In this document: positions 1 through 7,383 of the stretch, in pieces
How the letters are laid out: every line of letters begins with the position of its first letter
Position numbering within the stretch: position 1 is the stretch's first letter
Assembly: GCA_050291725.1 (NCBI GenBank)
Contig: JBNKKH010000014.1
Location: forward strand, 1 to 35,457
Direction: 5' to 3'
Source of the DNA: JAAGZL01 sp050291725
GTDB lineage: Bacteria > Pseudomonadota > Gammaproteobacteria > Chromatiales > Chromatiaceae
Length of the DNA stretch: 35,457 nucleotides
Translations under genes and position numbers: made by a program
Notes under the pieces: generated by a model
Told to the model about the DNA's origin: nothing
The model's input: only the letters and a program-made list of their open reading frames with translations
The model's database searches: none

Positions 1-3
1 AAC

Positions 4-70
4 TAAGAGCACCACATCTATAGCCCCTCGCCCCTCTGGGGAGAGGGGTTGGGGTGAGGGGAAAGATATT
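4..70 (+). repeat. REP-like GC-rich palindromic repeat, forward unit
   Basis: This 67-bp unit is repeated almost exactly at 151-217 and, with more changes, at 2891-2957. Its core has CCCCTC near one end and GTGAGGGG at the other, so it can fold into a hairpin, with a smaller inner palindrome around TCTGGGGAGA. A short AT-rich motif follows it twice (61-96). It resembles dispersed REP-like palindromes found in many proteobacterial genomes. I see no coding potential; short reading frames across it only translate the repeat. Confidence 0.85.
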
Positions 71-94
71 GGCGTGTGAGAAAAATATTGGGGT

Positions 95-224
95 GAAGAT
101 AGCAGCTTTGCCCCCTCACCCTAGCCCTCTCCCCCAGGGGGAGAGGGAAATAAGAGCACCACATCCATAGCCCCTCGCCCCCCTGGGGAGAGGGGTTGGG
201 GTGAGGGGAAAGATATTAGAGTGA
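95..224. repeat. Composite inverted REP-like element, left copy
   Basis: A reverse-orientation unit (about 110-150, core CCCCTCACCCTAGCCCTCTC followed by its own palindromic arm) is joined head to head to a forward unit (151-217). The two units are roughly complementary, so the whole of about 116-206 could form one large hairpin. The composite is closely matched, including flanking bases, by 2837-2965, so the two copies are direct repeats on either side of the lon-family gene. The region 225-390 holds the end of the tail motif and the upstream region of that gene, with no other gene visible. Confidence 0.85.
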
Positions 225-340
225 AGAGAAAAATATTGGAGTGAGGGGTAGTTGCAAAACATACCAACCGTCCTGATATTATCTTTAGACGGCAGCAAAC
301 AACGCCACGCCACACAACAAAACACCAACAATCCATATAG

Positions 341-369
341 TTGCTAATATTGTTCCATGGAGTTTAATA
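341..369 (+). promoter_or_regulatory. Weak sigma70-like promoter candidate for lon-family gene
   Basis: TTGCTA at 341-346 and TTAATA at 364-369 are separated by 17 bases and lie about 20 bases before the ATG at 391. Both hexamers are imperfect. I see no convincing heat-shock (sigma32) promoter here. This is inferred from spacing and similarity only. Confidence 0.3.
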
Positions 370-390
370 AACAGGGGCCAATCTAAAAAT

Positions 391-2799
391 ATGAACGATA
401 ACAATGACACCATAGAAATCGATGAGGCTGTATTTGATCTAGATAAAGCCCTGGCCAATCCGCACGAAATAATGCCTGGAATCATTCACCTGCTGCCGGT
501 TACCAGCAGGCCTTTTTTCCCTGGGCAAGCGGTACCTCTAATAATGGAGGAGGAGCATTGGGGCCCAACCTTTGCTTCTATGGCAGAAAAAGGCACCCAT
601 TATCTAGGCATCGTGTTAGCTGACGCAGAGACTGCTGAAACCGCTGAGCCAAAAGATTTTCGCCAGATAGGCGTTGTAGGTCAGATTCACCGGATTCAGC
701 AGACTGAAGACCGCCTGCAAGTCTTGGTGGAGATGGTACAGCGTTTTGAGATCAATAAGGTGATCAGCGATAACACTCCCTTTTTAGTGCAGGTAAATTA
801 TCTGCCGGAGCCTTCAGATAAATCTAACAAAAAGATTAAGGCCTACGCCCTAGCCATTATCAATACTATCAAGGAGCTGTTGCCCCTGAACCCGCTCTAC
901 GCAGAGGAGCTGCGCCTGTTTTTGGACCGCTTTGGCCCAGAGGACCCCTCTCATCTGGCAGACTTTGCTGCCAGCCTCACCTCTTCAAACAAGAAACAGC
1001 TACAGGAGGTGCTGGAGGCGGTAGATCTGCTACCCAGAATGGAGAAGGTTATAGTCCTGCTGCAGAATGAGCTGGAGATGGCTAGAACTCAGGATGAGAT
1101 CCGCCAATCCGTTGAGAGACGCATGAACAAGGGACAGCGTGAGTTTTTTCTTAAGGAGCAGCTTAAGTCGATTCAGCATGAGCTCGGTATAGCCAAGGAT
1201 GACCGCACCGCCGAATTAGATAAATTTAAACAGCGGCTGAAGAAGCTCACCCTGCCCGAGCAGGCTCAGGAGCGAGTCGATGAGGAGATGGATAAACTCT
1301 CGATGCTGGAGACCGGCTCCCCTGAGTATGCGGTAACCAGAAACTATCTGGACTGGATAACCCTACTGCCCTGGGGCGTACACTCTGAAGACAAACTGGA
1401 TCTGGAGTTTGCCCGCAAGGCCCTGGATAGGGATCACTACGGACTGGAAGATGTAAAAAATAGAATTCTGGAGTTCCTAGCCGTAGGCATAATGAAGAAA
1501 GAGATCAGCGGCTCTATCGTGCTGTTTGTGGGGCCACCCGGAGTTGGCAAGACATCTATCGGCCGCTCCATTGCCGAGGCGTTGGGACGCGAGTTTTATC
1601 GCTTCTCCCTGGGTGGCATTCGGGATGAGGCTGAGATCAAGGGACACCGCCGCACTTACATCGGCGCTATGCCGGGCAAGTTTGTTCAATCCATGAAAGA
1701 GGTGGGAACAGAGAACCCAGTAATCATGCTGGATGAGATCGACAAGGTGGGGGCGTCCTATCATGGCGATCCCGCATCGGCCCTGCTGGAGGTGTTAGAC
1801 CCAGAACAGAATAGCGATTTTCTGGATCACTATCTGGATCTGCGTTTTGATCTATCCAAAGTGCTGTTTCTCTGTACCGCCAACCAACTGGATACCATTC
1901 CGCGCCCCCTGCTGGATCGTATGGAGGTAATCTCCCTCTCTGGCTATATCGCCAGCGAGAAGCTGCAGATCGCCCGCCGCTATCTGCTACCAAGACAACT
2001 GGACAAAGCGGGTCTGAAGCGCAGCCAAGTAAAAATCCCTGCCGCAACAATGCGCGCCATAATAGAGGGCTATGCCCGTGATGCCGGGGTACGTCGGCTA
2101 GAGAAGCAGATCGGCAAGATTGTGCGTAAGTGTGTGGTTAAGATTCTAGAAGGGACTAAAACCCCCATCAGTGTTGCTAAGGATGAGCTGAAAGATTATC
2201 TGGGTAACCCACTGTTCCGCGAGGATCGCAAACTAAGCGGCGCGGGTATTGTCACTGGACTGGCCTGGACTGCTATGGGTGGAGCTACCCTTACTATAGA
2301 GGCGGCGCGCACCCATGGCTTTAACCGCGGCTTTAAACTTACCGGACAGCTGGGTGATGTAATGCGCGAGTCGGCAGAGATCGCCTACGGCCATATCGTT
2401 GGCCATGCGGCAGAGTTTGGTGCCGACCCAGCCTTTTTCGAGAAGAGCTTTATTCATCTGCATGTACCTGCGGGCGCCACCCCAAAAGATGGCCCCAGTG
2501 CTGGTATAACTATAGCTAGCGCCCTCCTCTCACTAGCACGCAACGAGAAGTTGGCGCGGCCTCTTGCCATGACTGGCGAGATGACCCTAACCGGTGAGGT
2601 TTTTCCAGTAGGCGGGATCCGTGAGAAGGTTATTGCGGCTAGACGCAGTGGCATTAAGGAGCTGATCGTGCCTAAGGATAACCAGGGTGATTATGAAGAT
2701 GTGCCTGAGCATATTACCAAAGGAATTAAGGTGCACTTTGTTGCCAAATTTGCAGAGGTGGTGCCGTTGTTGTTTAAAAAACCTAGGAAGCGTAAATAG
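391..2799 (+). CDS. lon: ATP-dependent Lon-family protease (second-Lon/AsrA-like)
   Basis: This 802-residue protein is a cytoplasmic AAA+ serine protease that unfolds and degrades damaged or regulatory proteins. The N-terminal substrate-binding (LAN) domain covers roughly residues 30-230, followed by a helical linker. The ATPase domain has Walker A GPPGVGKT at 381-388 and Walker B VIMLDE at 444-449. The C-terminal protease domain has the catalytic serine in DGPSAGI (S703) and the catalytic lysine in GIREKV (K746), the 43-residue spacing expected for Lon. The N-terminal stretch HLLPVTSRPFFPGQAVP resembles the second, AsrA-type Lon of Pseudomonas and Xanthomonas rather than the main Lon next to clpX; that assignment is from memory. 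The gene stands alone between two copies of a palindromic repeat, and no clear Shine-Dalgarno sequence precedes the ATG. Confidence 0.95.
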   Translation: MNDNNDTIEIDEAVFDLDKALANPHEIMPGIIHLLPVTSRPFFPGQAVPLIMEEEHWGPTFASMAEKGTHYLGIVLADAETAETAEPKDFRQIGVVGQIHRIQQTEDRLQVLVEMVQRFEINKVISDNTPFLVQVNYLPEPSDKSNKKIKAYALAIINTIKELLPLNPLYAEELRLFLDRFGPEDPSHLADFAASLTSSNKKQLQEVLEAVDLLPRMEKVIVLLQNELEMARTQDEIRQSVERRMNKGQREFFLKEQLKSIQHELGIAKDDRTAELDKFKQRLKKLTLPEQAQERVDEEMDKLSMLETGSPEYAVTRNYLDWITLLPWGVHSEDKLDLEFARKALDRDHYGLEDVKNRILEFLAVGIMKKEISGSIVLFVGPPGVGKTSIGRSIAEALGREFYRFSLGGIRDEAEIKGHRRTYIGAMPGKFVQSMKEVGTENPVIMLDEIDKVGASYHGDPASALLEVLDPEQNSDFLDHYLDLRFDLSKVLFLCTANQLDTIPRPLLDRMEVISLSGYIASEKLQIARRYLLPRQLDKAGLKRSQVKIPAATMRAIIEGYARDAGVRRLEKQIGKIVRKCVVKILEGTKTPISVAKDELKDYLGNPLFREDRKLSGAGIVTGLAWTAMGGATLTIEAARTHGFNRGFKLTGQLGDVMRESAEIAYGHIVGHAAEFGADPAFFEKSFIHLHVPAGATPKDGPSAGITIASALLSLARNEKLARPLAMTGEMTLTGEVFPVGGIREKVIAARRSGIKELIVPKDNQGDYEDVPEHITKGIKVHFVAKFAEVVPLLFKKPRKRK

Positions 2800-2836
2800 A
2801 TCTTTTATTCATTATTAGATTTTTTTAAGTATGGGG

Positions 2837-2965
2837 GAAAGTAGCAGCTTTCCCCCTCACCCTAGCCCTCTCCCCCAGGGGGAGAGGGAACAAGAGCACC
2901 GTATCTATAAGCCCCTCTCCCCTCTGGGGAGAGGGGTTGGGGTGAGGGGAAATATATTAGAGTGA
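2837..2965. repeat. Composite inverted REP-like element, right copy
   Basis: A reverse unit (2843-2890) and a forward unit (2891-2957) are joined as in 95-224, with the same flanks (GCAGCTTT on the left, ATTAGAGTGA on the right) and only scattered differences. It begins about 40 bases after the lon stop codon. Its hairpins could slow or end transcription from either side, including read-through of the DUF559 gene that ends at 3006. The rest of 2800-3005 holds only repeat-tail sequence. Confidence 0.85.
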
Positions 2966-3005
2966 GGGAAAGATATTACGGCAAGCGGTAATGTATAAAC
3001 TTCTC

Positions 3006-3359
3006 TTAACTTTCACTTTCCAGTTCCTTAAGAATATCCTCTAACACAGCTTCGCCCTCCTGCAACACTTGATTGTTCCAGTAACGAACAACTCTGTAAC
3101 CTTGCGCTACTAAATATTCCGTCCGCTGCTGATCATGCTGTTTTTGTAAACTGTGCTGGGACCCATCTAGCTCAATAATCAACTTCGCTTTTTTGCAAAG
3201 GAAGTCTACAACGTAGTTACCTATGGGGACTTGGCGGCAGAATTTATAGCCATTGATTTGTCTATTACGCAAATGTTTCCAGACCCACTGTTCTGCATCT
3301 GTACCTGACTTGCGTAACTGACGTGCGTTTCTAAGAAGATACGGTTTTATCTTACTCAC
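3006..3359 (-). CDS. DUF559 family endonuclease-like protein (Vsr/PD-(D/E)XK fold)
   Basis: This is a protein of about 117 residues. The family motif N-ARQLRK is followed by a T-D-A-E-x-W-V-W helix, GYKFCRQVPIGNYVVDF, and LIIELDGSQH. The acidic residues D52, E63 and D65 (numbered from the GTG start) fit the active site of the restriction-endonuclease-like fold shared with the very-short-patch repair enzyme Vsr. A biological role for stand-alone DUF559 proteins is not established. I prefer the GTG at 3357-3359, because AAGGA lies about 10 bases upstream and the protein then begins as relatives do. An in-frame ATG at 3396-3398 would add 13 residues and lies inside the palindromic repeat just upstream. 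Repeats on both sides suggest the gene and repeats travel together. Confidence 0.8.
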   Translation of the reverse strand: MSKIKPYLLRNARQLRKSGTDAEQWVWKHLRNRQINGYKFCRQVPIGNYVVDFLCKKAKLIIELDGSQHSLQKQHDQQRTEYLVAQGYRVVRYWNNQVLQEGEAVLEDILKELESES

Positions 3360-3387
3360 TGTTTTGACATCCTTGTCTTTGTAACAC

Positions 3388-3430
3388 TGCCCCCTCATCC
3401 CCAGCCCTTCTCCCCCAGGGGCGAAGGGAG
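3388..3430 (-). repeat. Diverged REP-like repeat unit next to DUF559 gene
   Basis: CCCCTCATCC, a short spacer, then CTTCTCCCCCAGGGG form a reverse-type unit like those at 110-150 and 2850-2890, with several substitutions. It occupies the gap between the DUF559 gene and the end of the gspE-like gene, and it supplies an alternative ATG for the DUF559 frame. Confidence 0.75.
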
Positions 3431-3452
3431 CAGTTGCTATCTTTATCCTAAT

Positions 3453-5219
3453 TCAAGCCTCAAACCGCGGCGGAGCTACTTTTAGTACTTCGCTAATAGT
3501 GGTAATCCCGTTGGCCACTTTCTGTGCACCAGCAAGATTCAACGGCTGCATCCCATTTTTCAGAGCGAGTCTGCGGAATTTAATCAGATCAAAATCATCT
3601 GTAATCTGTTGCTTCAATTCATCAGACAGAGGCAATAGCTCATAGAGACCCTTGCGCCCAAGAAAGCCGGTCTGCCTACACTCTAAACACCCTTCAGCTT
3701 CGTAGACTGTTGCAGGGGTATTGCTGGTATAGGGTTTGATCATAGATTCCCACTGACTAAGGTCTGTTTCAACCCTGTTTTTACAGTGCGGACACAAGGT
3801 GCGCACCAAGCGTTGCGCCATCACTCCAAGTACTGTGGCGGAAATCAGATATGACGGCACCCCGATCTCAAGCAGACGAGCAATGGCGGAGGGAGCATCA
3901 TTGGTGTGTAGAGTAGACAAAACCAGATGGCCTGTGAGAGCAGCCTGTACTGCCATCTCCGCAGTCTCCAGATCACGAATCTCACCTACCATTATTATAT
4001 CCGGGTCCTGACGCATCAGGGTTCTTACGCCGGAAGCGAAATCCAATCCAATATTGTGTTGTACCTGCATCTGATTAAAGCTGGGCTCAACCTGTTCTAT
4101 AGGATCTTCCACTGTACAGACATTTACCTCTGGCACTGCCAGATGTTTCAGGGTTGTATACAGGGTGGTGGTTTTGCCTGATCCTGTGGGGCCGGTAACC
4201 AGAACAATGCCATGAGGTTGATGCACCATACCGTTCCAGATTTCTGAGTCCTTGGTGCCAAAACCAAGACCAGCATAATCTCGCAACAGTACTTCCGGAT
4301 CAAAAATACGCAGCACCAATTTTTCACCAAATGCGGTGGGCATACTGGAGAGACGCATCTCAATCTCTTTACCCTCAGGCGTAACGGTTTTTATACGTCC
4401 ATCCTGAGGCCGGCGCTTTTCTGCAACGTCAACCCGCCCCATAATTTTAATTCGACTAACAACTGCAGCGGTAATGTTGGCTGGAATCTCATACACCTGA
4501 TGCATCACACCATCGATGCGGAAACGCACATTACCCTGCCCACGCCTTGGCTCAATATGGATATCACTGGCGCGTTGCGAGAAGGCATACTGCATTAGCC
4601 AATCTACAATACTGATAATGTGTTGGTTATCAGCATCCAGTGAACCTGATTTATCCAGTTCAAATAGCTGCTCAAGATTCTGGATGCCGCCAATCTGATC
4701 GTTTTGAATTAAATCTGCCTTATCCATGGCTCTACTGATGCTGTAGAACTCCAACATATATGATTGCAATTGGGCAGGATTGGCGAATACCAGATCAATA
4801 GGCTTGTCAGCAATGCGCTGAATCTCATCTAGCCACTCTATATCATCAGGATCAGTTACAGCTATGGTCACCGAGTCAGCTGTCACTCTAACAGGCAAGA
4901 TGCCAAACCTGGCGGCATAAGCATAGGTCATTAGGCTGGTGCAGGATGCCACATCCATCTTTAAGGGATCAAAATAAAATCTTGGCAGCCCGTTCTCTTG
5001 TGCAAACCAGTCGGTCAGAACATCTAAGGTCAATATCTGCCCTGGCTTGCTTCTGTTCTCCCAGTTGTGATCCGCGATAATCTCCAATGGGTGACGATTC
5101 TTCCGCCTCTTTTCCGAGATCAGACTAGTAACCATTTTTGCCTGGTCAGCCCCTACCATCTGTTGCTCTACCAGGCGGTTGAGTATTGCTTCTAGTGAGT
5201 TATTGCCCTGCATAGCCAT
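3453..5219 (-). CDS. GspE/PilB-family type II secretion / type IV pilus assembly ATPase (orphan)
   Basis: This 588-residue protein is a hexameric secretion ATPase of the kind that powers pseudopilus or pilus assembly from the inner-membrane face. An N-terminal GspE_N-like domain (about 60-160) precedes the ATPase domain. Visible motifs are Walker A GPTGSGKT (343-350), the Asp box region TVEDPIEQ, and Walker B PDIIMVGEIRD with the glutamate near 413. A four-cysteine zinc module follows (CPHC about 475-478, CLEC about 510-513), as in GspE. No other secretion or pilus genes lie nearby, so the partner system must be encoded elsewhere. The ATG at 5217-5219 gives a full-length protein. It is clearly in the GspE/PulE family, but GspE, PilB and MshE cannot be told apart from context. 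Confidence 0.9.
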   Translation of the reverse strand: MAMQGNNSLEAILNRLVEQQMVGADQAKMVTSLISEKRRKNRHPLEIIADHNWENRSKPGQILTLDVLTDWFAQENGLPRFYFDPLKMDVASCTSLMTYAYAARFGILPVRVTADSVTIAVTDPDDIEWLDEIQRIADKPIDLVFANPAQLQSYMLEFYSISRAMDKADLIQNDQIGGIQNLEQLFELDKSGSLDADNQHIISIVDWLMQYAFSQRASDIHIEPRRGQGNVRFRIDGVMHQVYEIPANITAAVVSRIKIMGRVDVAEKRRPQDGRIKTVTPEGKEIEMRLSSMPTAFGEKLVLRIFDPEVLLRDYAGLGFGTKDSEIWNGMVHQPHGIVLVTGPTGSGKTTTLYTTLKHLAVPEVNVCTVEDPIEQVEPSFNQMQVQHNIGLDFASGVRTLMRQDPDIIMVGEIRDLETAEMAVQAALTGHLVLSTLHTNDAPSAIARLLEIGVPSYLISATVLGVMAQRLVRTLCPHCKNRVETDLSQWESMIKPYTSNTPATVYEAEGCLECRQTGFLGRKGLYELLPLSDELKQQITDDFDLIKFRRLALKNGMQPLNLAGAQKVANGITTISEVLKVAPPRFEA

Positions 5220-5310
5220 CCATTTATTTTGCCCATTAAACCTATTCTAGACACTACTGTTAACACAGGCCCATGGTCTAAGTAAATAACAGAAAAATCT
5301 CTACAAACTG

Positions 5311-5336
5311 AAAAGCCCGCTGTTAGAGCGGGCTTT
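5311..5336 (-). terminator. Rho-independent terminator after ssb
   Basis: AAAGCCCGCT (5312-5321) pairs perfectly with AGCGGGCTTT (5327-5336) around a five-base loop. Read on the minus strand, the stem ends in a short T run. It lies 30 bases beyond the ssb stop codon and separates ssb from the GspE-like gene. Confidence 0.8.
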
Positions 5337-5366
5337 GCAATATTTACTGACTAAACCAGACACTAA

Positions 5367-5816
5367 TTAGAATGGGATATCGTCATCAAACCCTTCGTCT
5401 GCTGCTGGTGCTGGAGCTGGAGCCGGAGATGACTGCTGCTGAGATGTGTGGCCGCCGTCAAATGCAGCACTACCGCCACGGCTATCCAGCATCTGCATCT
5501 GGTCTGCTACGATCTCTGTTGTATAGCGATCTTGGCCGTTTTTATCCTGCCATTTGCGGGTCTGTAACCTACCTTCAACGTAGATCTTAGAGCCCTTTTT
5601 GACATACTCGCCTACAATCTCAGCCAGACGACGGAAAAACACCACACGGTGCCACTCTGTCTTCTCTTGGCTCTCGCCGGTGTTTTTGTCTTTCCATGAT
5701 TCACTGGTAGCCAAACTAACATTTGCCACAGCGTTGCCGTTTGGCATGTATCTAACCTCGGGATCCTGCCCCAGATTTCCAATAAGTATTACCTTGTTTA
5801 CGCCTTTGGTAGCCAT
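5367..5816 (-). CDS. ssb: Single-stranded DNA-binding protein
   Basis: This is a 149-residue SSB. It coats single-stranded DNA during replication, recombination and repair and recruits partner proteins through its C-terminal tip. The OB-fold domain (about 1-110) begins with NKVILIGNLGQDPEVRYMPNG and carries tryptophans at 41, 55 and about 89, matching the DNA-stacking positions of the E. coli protein. A low-complexity linker rich in Gln, Ser, Pro and Ala follows, ending in the canonical acidic tip DDDIPF. An AGGAGG ribosome binding site precedes the ATG. The yajR-like gene lies 62 bases upstream on the same strand, so the two may be co-transcribed. I saw no LexA box. Confidence 0.98.
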   Translation of the reverse strand: MATKGVNKVILIGNLGQDPEVRYMPNGNAVANVSLATSESWKDKNTGESQEKTEWHRVVFFRRLAEIVGEYVKKGSKIYVEGRLQTRKWQDKNGQDRYTTEIVADQMQMLDSRGGSAAFDGGHTSQQQSSPAPAPAPAADEGFDDDIPF

Positions 5817-5878
5817 AATCCTTTTGTTCCTCCTCGTTTTTCTATTTCGTCCATGAGTTTATTAACCGATTGCTAATC

Positions 5879-7264
5879 TTACTCGTTATCGTTGCCTTTG
5901 GAAAATGTATCTAGCTTGGCAAAATCAACTACAGTTTTATCCACTTTCAGGTAGGCTATACCCTCAGCAGCCACCACCTCGACTTCGACCACACCTGCTA
6001 TCTGCTCCAGCTCTTCTCGCAATGTCTGAGCCTGAGTCTCATCTCTCTCTCCAACCCTCAGCATATGGTTGAGCAGGTTGGCCGGGCGATCCATACCAGA
6101 TGCCACTAGCAACCAAATCAGTGCTGCAGCCATTCCAAATAGAAACACACCAGATAAGCCAAATTCACCATGAATCCAGCCTCCAGTTACACCGCCCACA
6201 AAGGCCCCGGCAAACTGAGATGTGGAGTAGACCCCAAGGGCAGTGCCCTTGCTGGTAACCGGCGCCACCTTGGAAACGATGGAGGGCAGAATGGACTCCA
6301 GAAGATTGAAGGCGCTAAAGAACAGCACCAATGGTCCAGCCAGACCAGCGAGGGAAGCGTGCCAAAAATAGAGTGCCAACTGGGCCAGCACTAGGGCCAG
6401 CACAGCCCCGAGGAATACCTGCTTCATTTTATTGCGCTTTTCCGCAATCACAATGAATGGAACCATAAACAGGATGGAGATCAGCAACACCGGTAGGTAA
6501 AGCATCCAGTGACTGTCACTTTCCAATCCAACCAGATCACGCAAGGCCAGTGGTACCGCTAGAAACACCGAGGTTATGATTAGGTGTAGAACAAATATAC
6601 CCAGATCCAGCCGCAACAGATTGGTATTAGACAAAACCTGTGCAAACTTAGCCGGTACCGCCCCAGCATCGCAATGAACATTGGTGGATTTAGGGGTTGG
6701 TACAAAAAACAGAACTATCCCGATACCCAATATAGCCAGCACAGCCGTAAGCCAGAAGATGCCTGGCACCCCGATCAAGCCGTTCAGTAGCGGCCCCAGG
6801 ATCAGTGCCAAAATAAAGGCTAGGCCGATACTCATGCCGATGACAGCCATTACCTTGGTACGATGTTCCTCACGACTCAGGTCTGCCGCCAGGGCCATTA
6901 CCGCCGCCGCTATGGCTCCGCTACCCTGTAGGGCGCGCCCCATTATCACTCCCCAGATGCTATCGGACATGGCGGCAACCACACTGCCAATAGCAAAGAG
7001 CAACAACCCACCCATGATCACCGGCTTGCGTCCAATGCGATCAGATAGCATACCAAAGGGGATTTGTAACAAGGCCTGGGTTAGGCCGTAGGCCCCAATA
7101 GCCAGACCCACCAACATGGGGGTCACTCCTTGTAGATGTTCTGCATAGAGGGCGAATACAGGAAGGATGAGAAATAGCCCCAACATACGCAGGGCGTATA
7201 TGCCAGCCAGAGAGAAGGCCGTCCTGGATTCCTGGGGGTTCATACCTGGTTGCTTATCTGCCAA
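5879..7264 (-). CDS. yajR: MFS transporter of the YajR type with C-terminal ferredoxin-like (YAM) domain
   Basis: This 461-residue inner-membrane protein of the major facilitator superfamily has about 12 membrane helices. Motif A after the second helix reads GMLSDRIGRKPVIMG, and ALQGSGAIAAAVMALAADL and GTALGVYSTSQF also closely match E. coli YajR as I recall it. A soluble tail (about 395-455, including GVVEVEVVAAEGIAYLKVDK) matches YajR's C-terminal YAM domain. The proton-coupled export role is inferred from the family; the substrate is unknown. The first codon of this reading frame is TTG (7262-7264); an ATG at 7241-7243 would shorten it by seven residues, and neither has a strong Shine-Dalgarno sequence. 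The gene lies upstream of ssb, as in Pseudomonas. Confidence 0.9.
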   Translation of the reverse strand: MADKQPGMNPQESRTAFSLAGIYALRMLGLFLILPVFALYAEHLQGVTPMLVGLAIGAYGLTQALLQIPFGMLSDRIGRKPVIMGGLLLFAIGSVVAAMSDSIWGVIMGRALQGSGAIAAAVMALAADLSREEHRTKVMAVIGMSIGLAFILALILGPLLNGLIGVPGIFWLTAVLAILGIGIVLFFVPTPKSTNVHCDAGAVPAKFAQVLSNTNLLRLDLGIFVLHLIITSVFLAVPLALRDLVGLESDSHWMLYLPVLLISILFMVPFIVIAEKRNKMKQVFLGAVLALVLAQLALYFWHASLAGLAGPLVLFFSAFNLLESILPSIVSKVAPVTSKGTALGVYSTSQFAGAFVGGVTGGWIHGEFGLSGVFLFGMAAALIWLLVASGMDRPANLLNHMLRVGERDETQAQTLREELEQIAGVVEVEVVAAEGIAYLKVDKTVVDFAKLDTFSKGNDNE

Positions 7265-7289
7265 TTTACTACCACTTTATAAAAGACAA

Positions 7290-7305
7290 CTGCCGAAGCT
7301 GGCAG
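7290..7305 (-). terminator. Weak hairpin between ams and yajR
   Basis: CTGCC (7290-7294) pairs with GGCAG (7301-7305). On the minus strand it is followed by TTGTCTTTTAT. It is the only hairpin I see between the end of the sucrose operon and yajR. With five base pairs it may be only partly effective, so read-through into yajR is possible. Confidence 0.3.
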
Positions 7306-7383
7306 ATTCAGAGCCTGCGAGTCTAGCAGATTTCAGCGCCCAACCGAACCTGATACCGCATTATCCACACTAACTGAAGGTGT

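Noticed and set aside
1..250. CRISPR array
   Set aside because: The repeats are few, palindromic and without regular unique spacers, and no cas genes are nearby.
116..336. Overlapping minus-strand frames of about 71 codons in the left repeat region
   Set aside because: Their sequence (PLTPTPLPRGARG, LSPWGRG and similar) is simply the translated palindromic repeat; several frames are open at once and no ribosome binding site fits.
1477..2654. Minus-strand frames of 66-108 codons inside the lon gene
   Set aside because: They are antisense shadows of a strongly conserved protein and show no recognisable domain.
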